From Arthrobacter sp. U41 (GTDB taxonomy: Bacteria; Actinomycetota; Actinomycetes; Actinomycetales; Micrococcaceae), in the NCBI RefSeq assembly GCF_007679325.1, contig NZ_VEGI01000004.1:62001-126000 (forward strand): a stretch of 64,000 nucleotides of DNA, written 5' to 3'. The translations under genes and the position numbers were made by a program. Positions 1 to 8,657 of the stretch are shown one piece after another. Below the pieces are notes generated by a model, which saw only the letters and a program-made list of their open reading frames with translations, made no database searches and was not told the origin of the DNA. Position 1 is the stretch's first letter; every line of letters begins with the position of its first letter.

Positions 1-1
1 G

Positions 2-1156
2 GTCACCGTCCTCGTCGAGGCAGGCGGCAAGGCGGAACTCACCAAGGTCGCCGAGACCTGCAAGGCCGAGACCGGCGTGGACGCCACCTTTGTTGAGCTT
101 CCCTACGAGGGGCTTTTCAACCGGCTCTCGAGCGAGTTCTCCTCGGGCAGCGTGTCCTTCGATGTCGCCGCCCTGGACTCGGTCTGGCTGCCGAACTTCA
201 AAGACGCGGTCCAGCCGATCGATGAACTCTTCACCGACGAGGCCAAGAAGGACATCTTCCCCGCCCTGGTGAAGGAAGCTCAGGTTGACGGCCATTTCAT
301 CGGCATGCCGGCGTGGACCAACGCGGAAATCATCCTCTTCCGTAAGGACCTGTTTGAGGACGCCAAAAACAAGGCTGACTTCGAGGCGAAGTACGGCTAC
401 GCGCTGGCCGCCCCCACAACCTGGAAGCAGTATCAGGAAGTCTCCGAGTTCTTCACGAAGGACGGCATGTTCGGAACTGACGTCAAGGGCGCCGTGGAGA
501 CCGAGTGGATGGCTCACGTCCTCCAAGCCGGTTCTCCCATGGTCCTTGACGCCGACAACAACGTCATCATCGACAACGCCGCGCACAAGGAAGCCCTCGA
601 CTTTTACGTCAGCTTGGTCAACTCGGCTCCGACCGGCGCAGCGCAGGTGGACTGGGCTGCCGCGCAAAACCTGTTCAATCAGGGCAAGACGGCCATGACC
701 CGGTTCTGGGCCCACGCCTACCGCCAGATCCCCGAGGACTCCCCCGTCTTCGGCAAGGTCGGAACCGCCCCCATGATCGGCGGATCCGCGGGAGTCGCCG
801 GTGTTCCCGGCCCCTGGTACCTTTCGGTCCCCAAGGCCAGCAAGAACGCAGAGAACGCCAAGAAGTTCATTAAGTGCGCCTACGACCACAACGACCTCGG
901 ACTGGAATCCTCACTGGGCCTGGCCGCGCGGATCTCCGCCTTCGAGAAGTACCAGGACAAGCCCGGCTACGAAAGCTTCGAGCCGCTAATCGCTACCCTC
1001 AACGCGGACGCCACCGCCACGCGCCCGTCGACCGAGAAGTGGCAGCAGATTGTCGACACGGTTCTGGTCCCGACGCTTCAGAAGGCAGTGGCCGGCGGAG
1101 ACACCACCGCCCTGCTCGCCGAGGCCAAGACCAAGGTCCAGGCCCTGATCAAGTAG
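2..1156 (+). CDS. Sugar ABC transporter substrate-binding protein (5' end cut off)
   Basis: The frame is open from the first complete codon of the window, so the start and signal peptide lie upstream. About 384 residues are visible; family 1 sugar-binding proteins usually have 420-450, so perhaps 40-60 residues are missing. The visible part has the typical two-lobe composition: an early segment ending around DVAALDSVWLP, a hinge region with PTTWKQYQE, and a late segment with SVPKASKNAENAKKFI. It should sit outside the membrane, tethered or secreted, and deliver sugar to the two permeases that follow 83 bp downstream. The substrate cannot be read from the sequence. The neighbouring cytoplasmic GH32 and GH91 enzymes suggest a fructose-containing oligosaccharide or fructose dianhydride. 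Confidence 0.9.
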   Translation, partial: VTVLVEAGGKAELTKVAETCKAETGVDATFVELPYEGLFNRLSSEFSSGSVSFDVAALDSVWLPNFKDAVQPIDELFTDEAKKDIFPALVKEAQVDGHFIGMPAWTNAEIILFRKDLFEDAKNKADFEAKYGYALAAPTTWKQYQEVSEFFTKDGMFGTDVKGAVETEWMAHVLQAGSPMVLDADNNVIIDNAAHKEALDFYVSLVNSAPTGAAQVDWAAAQNLFNQGKTAMTRFWAHAYRQIPEDSPVFGKVGTAPMIGGSAGVAGVPGPWYLSVPKASKNAENAKKFIKCAYDHNDLGLESSLGLAARISAFEKYQDKPGYESFEPLIATLNADATATRPSTEKWQQIVDTVLVPTLQKAVAGGDTTALLAEAKTKVQALIK

Positions 1157-1239
1157 CCCCTTCGCGGCCGGCGCAGCCTGGAGCTGTACCGGCCGCGAAG
1201 CTCCACCGAAGAAAGTTCGACTCAACAGAAGGCAATCCC

Positions 1240-2127
1240 GTGCGTCTCTCCGATCGCCGCTTCGCTCTGTACCTGATGACCCCGGCGGCACTGTTCCTCG
1301 CCGTGTTCGTCGCTTACCCGCTGCTCCGGCTTGTCGCCGACAGTTTCTACAAGATTTCCCCTCTGGCCGGAGGCTCACGGGAGTTCATCGGACTTGCCAA
1401 CTATGCCGAGGCTTTCACCTCGGAGGCGTTCATGGGCGCCGGCTGGCGGACTCTTGCCTACACCCTCATTGTGGTGACACTCGAGTTTTCGCTCGGACTG
1501 GGTATGGCCCTGCTGTTCACCGCCCTGGGCAAACGGTCCCAGATCTGGCGCACCGTCTTCCTTTATCCCCTCATGATCGCGCCCATTGTTGCCGGACTGC
1601 TGTGGAAGTTCCTGATGATCGACAACTTCGGCCTTGTCGGGACTGTGCTGCACCGGGCGGGCCTCGTGTCGGATCCCAATCAGATCGGCTGGCTGTCCGA
1701 TCCGTCCATTGTCCTGTTCTCCGTGGCCATCCCGGACATCTGGCTGACTACATCATTCATGTGTCTGGTGCTGTTCGCCGGTCTGCAAAACATTCCCGGG
1801 GACCTGATCGAGGCGGCCCGCCTCGACGGGGCCAGGGCACCGGCGCTGCTGTTCCGGATCATTCTTCCGCTGCTGCGCCCGGTCATCGCCGTCGCACTCG
1901 TCGTCCGCGGGATCGACGCCGCCCGCGCCTTCGACGTCATCCTCATTCAGACCAACGGCGGCCCGGATTCCGCATCCGAGACCATGAGCCTGCTGATCTA
2001 CCGGACCATGATCCGCTTTGGGGATCCCGGGCTGGCCAGCGCCATGGGCACCATTTATCTGATCGCCATGCTGGCCGTGGCCTTCGTAGCCGTCACCACC
2101 ATCTGGCGCCCCGGAAAGGACAGCTGA
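1240..2127 (+). CDS. Sugar ABC transporter permease, MalF/UgpA type
   Basis: This 295-residue integral membrane protein has about six predicted helices, starting with LYLMTPAALFLAVFVAYPLL. The EAA loop that contacts the ATPase is clear (EAARLDGARAPALLFRIILP). The GTG at 1240 is chosen because a GAAGG ribosome-binding site lies about 8 bases upstream and the protein then begins just before the first helix, as usual; the longer open frame upstream overlaps the binding-protein gene. Its stop codon overlaps the next permease start (TGATG), so the two are translationally coupled. No ATPase gene is present, so the importer presumably uses a shared MsiK-type ATPase encoded elsewhere, as is common for actinobacterial sugar importers. 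Confidence 0.93.
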   Translation: MRLSDRRFALYLMTPAALFLAVFVAYPLLRLVADSFYKISPLAGGSREFIGLANYAEAFTSEAFMGAGWRTLAYTLIVVTLEFSLGLGMALLFTALGKRSQIWRTVFLYPLMIAPIVAGLLWKFLMIDNFGLVGTVLHRAGLVSDPNQIGWLSDPSIVLFSVAIPDIWLTTSFMCLVLFAGLQNIPGDLIEAARLDGARAPALLFRIILPLLRPVIAVALVVRGIDAARAFDVILIQTNGGPDSASETMSLLIYRTMIRFGDPGLASAMGTIYLIAMLAVAFVAVTTIWRPGKDS

Positions 2128-3116
2128 TGAGTTCCCTGGAAACCAGCAAGTCAGACCTCAAGCAGCAAACGCCCGAGTACCGCCCCGGCCATTCCGGCGT
2201 CGCCGCGTCCGCATCCGTTGGTGCGAGCACCGGCCGGATTCCGGTCCCACGGCTGCCCCGACGCAAGGGCCGAAACCGGGAAGGACTCGAGGCCGGGAAA
2301 CGCAGCACCCGGACCCTTCTCTGGATCGTCCTCGCCGCGGCCCTGGTGATCTACGGGTTCCCGTTCGTGTATCTGGTCCTGACCTCATTCAAGACCCCGA
2401 TCGATACGATCGCTGTCCCGCCGACCATCCTGCCCAGCGAATGGACGCTGGAGAACTACACCTCCGCACTGGGTCGCAGCGGCGTGCTGGCCTCCATGAT
2501 CAACAGCGTCCAGACAGCCATCGTCAGTACCCTGCTCTCCCTGGTTCTGGCGGTGCCGGCGGCCTACGGCATTACGCGTTACAAGACACCGAGCGGACAG
2601 GTCTTCATCATGGCGGCCCTAGTCACCCGCATGGTCCCTCCGGTTGCCATCGGGATTCCGCTGGCGTCCATGATGTCCGCCGTCGGCCTGGCCGACACCC
2701 CCATCGCCCTGGCCATCGCGCACACCACGATCTCGCTGCCACTGTCCATCTGGTTGATGGCCAGCTTCTTCGAAGCTGTCCCCCGGGACCTGGAGGAAGC
2801 GGCCACGGTTGACGGGTGCAGCCGGCTCGGAGCACTCTGGCGGGTGGTTATCCCCGTGGTCTCCGGCGGCATCGCAGTGACCGCGATCTTCGCGTTCCTC
2901 GCCTCCTGGAACGAGTTCCTCTTCGCCCTCCTGATGACAGCTGTCCGTTCGCAGACCACACCCGTGGTTATCGCCAACTTCCAGACCCAGTTCGGCCTGG
3001 ACTGGGGATCCATGACCGCGCTGGCGGCCGTGTTCTCGATTCCGGTCATCCTCCTCACGCTTCTCTTGCAGCGCCACATCGTCGCGGGCATGACGCTCGG
3101 CGCCGTCAAGGGCTAG
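2127..3116 (+). CDS. Sugar ABC transporter permease, MalG type
   Basis: A 329-residue inner-membrane permease. It has the EAA loop EAATVDGCSRLGALWRVVIP and the family C-terminus ending in LQRHIVAGMTLGAVKG. The first 60 or so residues are hydrophilic and rich in Ser, Arg and Lys, longer than in most MalG proteins; the ATG at 2127 overlaps the preceding stop, which supports this start all the same. It pairs with the MalF-type permease to form the translocation channel. Its last 16 codons have a diverged near-copy at 7150-7200, directly upstream of the GH91 gene, showing that a second permease gene once stood there. Confidence 0.93.
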   Translation: MSSLETSKSDLKQQTPEYRPGHSGVAASASVGASTGRIPVPRLPRRKGRNREGLEAGKRSTRTLLWIVLAAALVIYGFPFVYLVLTSFKTPIDTIAVPPTILPSEWTLENYTSALGRSGVLASMINSVQTAIVSTLLSLVLAVPAAYGITRYKTPSGQVFIMAALVTRMVPPVAIGIPLASMMSAVGLADTPIALAIAHTTISLPLSIWLMASFFEAVPRDLEEAATVDGCSRLGALWRVVIPVVSGGIAVTAIFAFLASWNEFLFALLMTAVRSQTTPVVIANFQTQFGLDWGSMTALAAVFSIPVILLTLLLQRHIVAGMTLGAVKG

Positions 3117-3213
3117 ACCACCAACAACGAAAATGAACAACACCAGGACGGGAATCGGAAAGGTAGGCACGAGAACATGGAACCTGAGCAGCCACTTATC
3201 CCGCTCAGCGGCT

Positions 3214-3312
3214 TGGCACAAGGGCCACGACAAATCCTCGGTAGCCTACTGGTACTAGGCCGGCAAGTACGCGCACCCCGAAGTGCTGCCGCCGGTCGAG
3301 GAGCGGCATCGA
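3214..3312 (+). pseudogene. Probable C-terminal remnant of a GH172/DUF2961-like protein
   Basis: The 265-bp gap between the permease and lacI genes contains a short frame reading WHKGHDKSSVAYWY, a TAG stop at 3256-3258, then AGKYAHPEVLPPVEERHR. From memory, GH172 (DUF2961) proteins end in a similar string, with SVAYWYQ followed by Pro and Glu-rich residues; the TAG here would be a one-base change from the CAG Gln codon. GH172 includes enzymes acting on difructose dianhydrides, and DUF2961 genes often follow MalG-type permeases, so the location fits. An ATG at 3177 preceded by a purine-rich stretch may be the old start, with most of the gene deleted. This is inference from a short match and could be chance. 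Confidence 0.4.
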
Positions 3313-3381
3313 ACACGGATACTGGGCCGAGTAAACCCGGGCCCTCAAGAGCATGACCAACCATAAGGACGTGGGAGACAG

Positions 3382-4425
3382 ATGAGCAACAGGAACATCG
3401 GTATCAAGGACGTGGCGGTCGCCGCCGGCGTCTCCGTGACAACTGTCTCCCACGTCCTCAACGAGGTTTCCTACGCCCGAATCAGCCCCGAAACCAGGGA
3501 CAAGGTCAGGACCATTGCGGAGCAACTAGGCTATGGACCCAACCGCCTTGCCCAGGCCCTTCGCACCCAGAGGACCGGCATGCTGGGTCTGGTCAGTGAG
3601 GATATCGCCACCACGCCCCACGCCGGCCGGATCATCCTCGGCGCTGAGGAGGCCGCCAAAGCCCGGGGGTACAACCTCATGATCATCAACACCTCCGGCT
3701 CGGCCAGCCTCGAATCCCGGCAGGCCGACGTCGAGGCCCTCCTGGAACGCCGGGTGGATGGAATCCTCTACGCCACCATGTACCACCGCAACGTGGAGCT
3801 GCCGGCCAACCTCGGCAGCGTGCCCTCCGTCCTGGTCGACTCGGTGGCCACCGGCGGGAACATCACAGCCGTGATCCCGGACGAAGAAGGCGGTGCACGC
3901 GCCGCCGTGGGCGCGCTCCTCGAAGCCGGCCATACCCGGGTGGGCTTCCTCAACAACACCGATGATGTCCCCGCAACCCGTCAGCGGCTCCAGGCCTTCC
4001 GGGCCACGCTTACTGAAGCAGGGCTCGACGGCGACGCGGCACCTGTCGAGTCCGAGGTCTCCGAGGTGCAAGGCGGCTATGAGGCGGCCCGGCGGATCCT
4101 GACACGCGAGGACGCGCCCACCGGTTTGTTCTGCTACAACGACCGGATGGCGATGGGAGCCTACCGCGCCGCTGCGGAGCTGGGACTCACAATCCCCGCT
4201 GACCTTTCAGTCGTAGGCTTCGATGACCAGGAACTGATCGCCGCCAACCTTCACCCGGGCCTCACCACCGTGGCCCTGCCTCACTACGAGATGGGGGCTT
4301 GGGCCACCGAGCACCTGATTGACGCCGTCGAGGGGAAGACCGACCTTACCCTCATGGCACTTCACCCGACCATTCTGAGCTGCCCCCTCGTGCGCCGCGA
4401 TTCCATCACGGCTCCCCGGCCATAG
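3382..4425 (+). CDS. LacI-family transcriptional regulator
   Basis: A 347-residue one-component regulator. The N-terminal LacI helix-turn-helix (GIKDVAVAAGVSVTTVSHVLN, residues about 7-27) is followed by the hinge (NRLAQALRTQRT) and a periplasmic-binding-protein-like effector domain ending with GFDDQELIAANLHPGLTTV. A GGGAG ribosome-binding site precedes the ATG. It lies between the sugar importer and the GH32/kinase genes and is the obvious candidate repressor of the island, probably released by the imported sugar or a breakdown product. I did not find a convincing LacI-type palindrome in the short gaps around it; the main promoter of the importer is outside the window. Confidence 0.92.
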   Translation: MSNRNIGIKDVAVAAGVSVTTVSHVLNEVSYARISPETRDKVRTIAEQLGYGPNRLAQALRTQRTGMLGLVSEDIATTPHAGRIILGAEEAAKARGYNLMIINTSGSASLESRQADVEALLERRVDGILYATMYHRNVELPANLGSVPSVLVDSVATGGNITAVIPDEEGGARAAVGALLEAGHTRVGFLNNTDDVPATRQRLQAFRATLTEAGLDGDAAPVESEVSEVQGGYEAARRILTREDAPTGLFCYNDRMAMGAYRAAAELGLTIPADLSVVGFDDQELIAANLHPGLTTVALPHYEMGAWATEHLIDAVEGKTDLTLMALHPTILSCPLVRRDSITAPRP

Positions 4426-4465
4426 GCAGCCAGCCCCCTTCCACGTCCCAAGAGGAATGCCAGAC

Positions 4466-6049
4466 ATGTCCAGTCGCCTTGATACCGCACGCCCGAAAAC
4501 AGCCCCGGCCGGAACCTCCAGGTTCCGGCCGGCCATCCACTTCACGGCACAGGATACCTGGCTGAACGATCCCAATGGCCTGGTTTTCCACGACGGCCTG
4601 TACCACCTCTTCTTCCAGAACAACCCGTACGGCAACGTCTGGGGCAACATGTCCTGGGGCCACGCCACCTCCCGTGATTTGCTGCACTGGACGGAACACC
4701 CTGTTGCCATTGCCTGCGACGAGACAGAGGACATCTTCTCAGGCAGTGTCGTAGTCGACCACGGCAACACGTCCGGTTTCGGCACGGCGGACGCACCTGC
4801 CCTCGTAGCCATTTACACCAGTGCCTACAAAGCCGCGTCCGAGCACAGCGGCACGCAAGCCCAGTCTCTGGCCTACAGCACAGACGCAGGAATGACGTGG
4901 CGAAAATACGAAGGAAACCCTGTCCTCACCAGAGACTCTGCGAACTTCCGCGATCCCAAAGTCTTCCGCTATCAGGGGGACCAAGGTGCCTGCTGGGTCA
5001 TGGTCGCCGTCGAAGCGCAGCACCAGAAGGTGGTCTTCTATCGTTCGGAAGACCTCAAATCCTGGGACTTTCTGAGCGACTTTGGCCCGGCCAACGCCGA
5101 CGCCGGCGAATGGGAGTGCCCCGACCTCTTTCCCCTGGCGGTGGACGGGGAACCGGACAACATCAAATGGGTACTGATCGTTAACATTAACCCCGGCGCA
5201 GTGGCAGGAGGTTCCGGGGGCCAATACTTCATCGGGCACTTCGACGGCGCCCGGTTCCTCCCGGACGCCGGTTCACTCGCGGCGCCAGCAGGGCTGGCGT
5301 CCCTCCCCGACGCCAAGGCAGGCTCGGCAGCCTTGCAGCAATGCCTGTGGCTGGACTGGGGACGCGACTGCTACGCCTCCGTATCCTTTAGCAACGCCCC
5401 GGATGACCGGCGCATCATCATCGGCTGGATGAACAACTGGGACTACGCCAACGAACTGCCCACCTCCCCCTGGCGGTCCTCGATGACCCTCGCCCGCGAA
5501 GTGCGCCTCATAGCAGTCAACGGCTCCGCCCGTCTGATCCAGCAACCGGTCCTGGCCGACCTCGGCGCAGGAGAAGAGCTGCCTACTGCCAAGGACCACA
5601 TGAACACAGACACCTATGAACTCCGAAACTCAGCAGTCCGATTGCCGGACGCGGTACCCGGTAGCGCCCAAATCATCGAGGCGGAGATACTGCCCGGCAA
5701 CGCCGAACGTCTTGATTTCCGACTCTTCGGAAGCAGTGACGGGAGCAGGGGCACCCTACTTAGCTACAACACGGCCAGCGCCCAACTCATCCTTGACCGC
5801 AGGCAATCAGGAGACACCTGCTTCCACGCGAAATTCGCTTCGGTCGAGTCAGCACCAGTTGACCTTGAAAACGGTGTACTCAAATTACTCATCGTCGTGG
5901 ACCACTGCTCGGTCGAAGTATTTGTCCAGGGCGGCAAGGTTGTCCTGACTGATCTCATCTTCCCCGAAACCGAAAACCAGGAGAACTGGCTATCCGCTGA
6001 GGGAGGTCCAGCGACAATACTGAAGCTCGCGGTCTCAACTCTCACCTGA
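4466..6049 (+). CDS. GH32 beta-fructofuranosidase / fructan hydrolase, cytoplasmic
   Basis: A 527-residue glycoside hydrolase family 32 enzyme that releases fructose from sucrose or beta-fructosides. All three catalytic signatures are present: WLNDPNGL with the nucleophile Asp35, FRDPKVF with transition-state stabiliser Asp163, and WECPDLF with acid/base Glu217. The five-bladed propeller is followed by a C-terminal beta-sandwich (HCSVEVFVQGG). There is no signal peptide, so it works on imported sugar. The start at 4466 is preferred over the ATG at 4457 because AGAGGA ends at 4456, touching the first ATG but spaced nine bases from the second. It follows lacI by 40 bp. In a DFA III pathway its role would be to split inulobiose into two fructoses. 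Confidence 0.93.
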   Translation: MSSRLDTARPKTAPAGTSRFRPAIHFTAQDTWLNDPNGLVFHDGLYHLFFQNNPYGNVWGNMSWGHATSRDLLHWTEHPVAIACDETEDIFSGSVVVDHGNTSGFGTADAPALVAIYTSAYKAASEHSGTQAQSLAYSTDAGMTWRKYEGNPVLTRDSANFRDPKVFRYQGDQGACWVMVAVEAQHQKVVFYRSEDLKSWDFLSDFGPANADAGEWECPDLFPLAVDGEPDNIKWVLIVNINPGAVAGGSGGQYFIGHFDGARFLPDAGSLAAPAGLASLPDAKAGSAALQQCLWLDWGRDCYASVSFSNAPDDRRIIIGWMNNWDYANELPTSPWRSSMTLAREVRLIAVNGSARLIQQPVLADLGAGEELPTAKDHMNTDTYELRNSAVRLPDAVPGSAQIIEAEILPGNAERLDFRLFGSSDGSRGTLLSYNTASAQLILDRRQSGDTCFHAKFASVESAPVDLENGVLKLLIVVDHCSVEVFVQGGKVVLTDLIFPETENQENWLSAEGGPATILKLAVSTLT

Positions 6050-6194
6050 CCAAAGAATGGAGGTAACGACGGAGGGATGAGCCTCCGAGAAGCTCCCTCA
6101 TACCCTCACAACAATATCCACCCCAGCCCGATGCCCGGAAGAACCGCGCGCTTCGCGCTGAATCCACCTTGGGTGACTCCAAGAAAGGTCCAGA
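6050..6194 (+). other. Gap between GH32 and kinase genes
   Basis: This 145-bp gap holds GGAGG / CCTCC and GAGGGA / TCCCTC short inverted pairs between 6071 and 6099, without a T tract, and a small GCGCG-CTT-CGCGC hairpin further on. They may form a weak terminator or processing site. No promoter with good spacing is evident. A GAAAGG ribosome-binding site near 6184 serves the kinase gene. Confidence 0.3.
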
Positions 6195-7145
6195 ATGCCA
6201 ACAGTCCAGCACACCGACGAGGACCCCACACCGAGCATTGATGTCGTTGTAGTCGGTGAAGCCCTCGTGGACATAGTTGTCTCTCCCCAAGGCACCGTGG
6301 AGCACCCCGGCGGGTCACCCGCAAACGTTGCCTACGGGCTCGGCAGGCTGGGTGTGGACACCGCCTTGTTGACCTCGATCGGCGACGACCACTATGGCGC
6401 CGCTATCGAGAAGCACCTGCAAAGTGCCGGCGTTAATCTCTTGCCCGGTTCCAAGGGCCGTGGCCGAACCGCTACGGCGACTGCGGTTCTGGCTTCCGAT
6501 GGTTCAGCACATTATGACTTCGATATCCGGTGGGACCTCCCGCGGATCGCTCCGGCGGCCCTTCCCAAAGTCCTGCACACCGGTTCGATAGCCACCTTCC
6601 TAGCGCCGGGAGCGGCAGTAGTAAGAGAGCTTCTCGAGCAATCACATAAGCGCTGCGTCGTCACCTACGATCCCAACATCCGCCCTGCCCTGCTCGGCAG
6701 CCACTTGGAGGCAAGAACCATTTTCGAGGAGCTCGTCCCGTTCACAGAGGTAGTTAAACTCAGCGACGAGGACGCCCGGTGGCTCTATCCGCGGTTATCC
6801 CTGGAAGACATCCCAAAACGTATCCTTGCACTTGGGGCCGGACTCGTCGCCGTCACCATGGGAGCGGAGGGATCCCTGCTCACAACGGGAGGCACGCGGG
6901 TAGTTGTTCCCTCGGTTAAGTCCGCCGTGGTCGACACCATTGGGGCCGGGGACGCGTATATGTCTGCCCTGATCTACGGACTCCTCATGCGCGGAGCAGA
7001 TGGGCTGGCACCGTCGGTGCTGGAGTCGCTGGGCCGCATGGCATCTAAAGCAGCGGCTATCACCGTCCGCCGCCCAGGCGCTCAACCTCCAACGTCAGAG
7101 GAACTACGAGCGGAACTCCCGGAGCATCAACCGGTGGCCCAATGA
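6195..7145 (+). CDS. PfkB-family sugar kinase, probable fructokinase
   Basis: A 316-residue ribokinase/PfkB fold kinase. The N-terminal signature GGSPANVAYGLGRLGVDTALLTSIGDD and the C-terminal signature DTIGAGDAYMSALIYG are intact, with catalytic base Asp253 and the anion hole GAGD. It should phosphorylate fructose released by the GH32 enzyme to fructose-6-phosphate in the cytoplasm. GAAAGG lies just upstream of the ATG. The stop codon at 7143-7145 lies only five bases from the start of a permease-tail relic, so the 3' end of this gene sits next to a recombination junction. The last 15-20 codons may therefore not be native. Specificity for fructose is inferred from context. Confidence 0.88.
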   Translation: MPTVQHTDEDPTPSIDVVVVGEALVDIVVSPQGTVEHPGGSPANVAYGLGRLGVDTALLTSIGDDHYGAAIEKHLQSAGVNLLPGSKGRGRTATATAVLASDGSAHYDFDIRWDLPRIAPAALPKVLHTGSIATFLAPGAAVVRELLEQSHKRCVVTYDPNIRPALLGSHLEARTIFEELVPFTEVVKLSDEDARWLYPRLSLEDIPKRILALGAGLVAVTMGAEGSLLTTGGTRVVVPSVKSAVVDTIGAGDAYMSALIYGLLMRGADGLAPSVLESLGRMASKAAAITVRRPGAQPPTSEELRAELPEHQPVAQ

Positions 7146-7149
7146 AGCC

Positions 7150-7200
7150 CTGCAACGCCACATCGTGGCTGGCCTGACTCTCGGCGCCGTCAAGGGCTGA
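7150..7200 (+). pseudogene. Relic: C-terminal tail of a second MalG-type permease
   Basis: These 17 codons read LQRHIVAGLTLGAVKG and a TGA stop, matching the intact permease tail at 3066-3116 in 15 of 16 residues; the DNA matches at 43 of 50 positions (7151-7200 against 3067-3116). There is no start codon, ribosome-binding site or upstream permease sequence: the kinase gene runs right up to it. Because several differences are silent, it is a diverged homologue, not a fresh duplication. It implies that the GH91 gene formerly followed an importer permease directly. Confidence 0.85.
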
Positions 7201-7227
7201 GAAACCACAACACAAAGGGAAAAACCT

Positions 7228-8568
7228 ATGTCAAGCAACAACTGCTACGACGTGACCACGTGGCCCGTCGGCAATCCGTCCGAGGACGTCGGTGAAGTAA
7301 TCAACAGCATCATCGCTGACATCAAGGACCGGCAGACCGTCACCGATGCGAACAATGGAGGAAAACCAGGCGCGGTGATCTACATTCCGCCCGGGGACTA
7401 CCCCCTTCGTACGCAAGTGGTGATCGACGTCAGCTTCCTCAGGATCCATGGCTCGGGACACGGCTTTACGTCGTCGAGCATCCGGTTCAACGTTCCCGAA
7501 GAAGAATGGCCCGACCTGCATGAGCTGTGGCCCGGAGGGAGCCGCATTCTCGTCGACATTCCGCTCGGCGGAGACGGGGAGGAATCCAAGGGAGCCGCCT
7601 TCTACGTTGAGCGAAGCGGGAGCCCGCGGATCAGCTCGGTCGAGTTCTCCAACTTCTGCATCGACGGGTTGCACTTCACTTCGGATGGCTCCGGGATGCA
7701 TCCGGAGAACACCTACGTCAACGGCAAGACCGGTATCTACGTCGCGAACGCCAATGACTCATTCCGCGTAACCGGCATGGGGTTCGTCTACCTTGAGAAC
7801 GCCCTCACTATCTACAACGCGGACGCGCTGTCCGTTCACGACAACTTCATCGCTGAATGCGGAAGCTGCATCGAGCTGCGCGGTTGGGGCCAGGCTTCAA
7901 AGGTCACCGACAACTTGGTCGGAGCAGGCTTCAAGGGTCACTCGATCTACGCCGAGAATCATGGCGGGCTCCTGATCACCGCGAACAACGTCTTCCCCCG
8001 TGGTGCGAGCAGCGTCCATCTCGACGGCGTCACGCGGTCAAGCGTCACCAACAACCGCTTGCATTCGTTCTATCCTGGGATGCTGAATCTCGCAGGGAAC
8101 AGCTCGGAAAACCTCGTGGCCACCAATCACTTCCTGCGTGACCATGAGCCCTGGACGCCCTTCCTGGGAGTCGACAACGGCCTGGACGACCTCAACGGAC
8201 TTCTCTGTGTCAGCGGCAGCAACAACTCTGTCGTCGGCAACCACTTCTCGGAGATCATCGACTCACAGAGCATCCGGCCGACAGGTGCGACGCCGGTCAT
8301 CATCCGGCTGATGGCGGGGGTTGGCAACTTCGTCTCCAACAACCATGTGGTGGCGATGGACGTCCGCTCCACGTCAAGTGACTCCTGCTTCTCGGCTCAG
8401 GTGGACGCTCTGTTGACGACCGAGGCTTCGGACGGCCTCGCTGTTACGACCGTCATGGTCGATTCCGAATCAGCTCGGAATACGATCCTTGATTCCGGAA
8501 GTGACGCCCAAGTCATCGCAGATAGGGCAGTTAACGCCGTTAGGGCCACACCCACGGTCGGTTCCTAG
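7228..8568 (+). CDS. GH91 enzyme: difructose-anhydride-III hydrolase or inulin fructotransferase
   Basis: A 446-residue right-handed beta-helix protein with many Asn-rich turns (NFIAEC, TDNLVG, ITANNVF, VTNNRL, VVGNHFS). The N-terminus (NNCYDVTTWPVGNPS) and overall sequence match GH91 as I remember it. Asp205 (HDNF) and Glu216 (CIEL), eleven residues apart, fit the catalytic Asp/Glu pair reported for this family. Secreted GH91 inulin fructotransferases carry a long signal peptide; this protein begins directly with the mature sequence, so it should be cytoplasmic. That favours the DFA-III hydrolase branch, which opens imported DFA III to inulobiose. AAAGGGA precedes the ATG. The fold assignment is strong; hydrolase versus transferase is inference. 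Confidence 0.85.
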   Translation: MSSNNCYDVTTWPVGNPSEDVGEVINSIIADIKDRQTVTDANNGGKPGAVIYIPPGDYPLRTQVVIDVSFLRIHGSGHGFTSSSIRFNVPEEEWPDLHELWPGGSRILVDIPLGGDGEESKGAAFYVERSGSPRISSVEFSNFCIDGLHFTSDGSGMHPENTYVNGKTGIYVANANDSFRVTGMGFVYLENALTIYNADALSVHDNFIAECGSCIELRGWGQASKVTDNLVGAGFKGHSIYAENHGGLLITANNVFPRGASSVHLDGVTRSSVTNNRLHSFYPGMLNLAGNSSENLVATNHFLRDHEPWTPFLGVDNGLDDLNGLLCVSGSNNSVVGNHFSEIIDSQSIRPTGATPVIIRLMAGVGNFVSNNHVVAMDVRSTSSDSCFSAQVDALLTTEASDGLAVTTVMVDSESARNTILDSGSDAQVIADRAVNAVRATPTVGS

Positions 8569-8657
8569 GCAGCACATACACTGACCATTTCCGCGAAGGC
8601 TGCATTACTGCGGGGCGCCCAACTCTGGCAGCGTGGCCCCGGACTAGCATTAGGTGC

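Noticed and set aside
3177..3353. A 58-codon plus-strand ORF upstream of lacI
   Set aside because: It has poor composition and overlaps the better-supported remnant in another frame.
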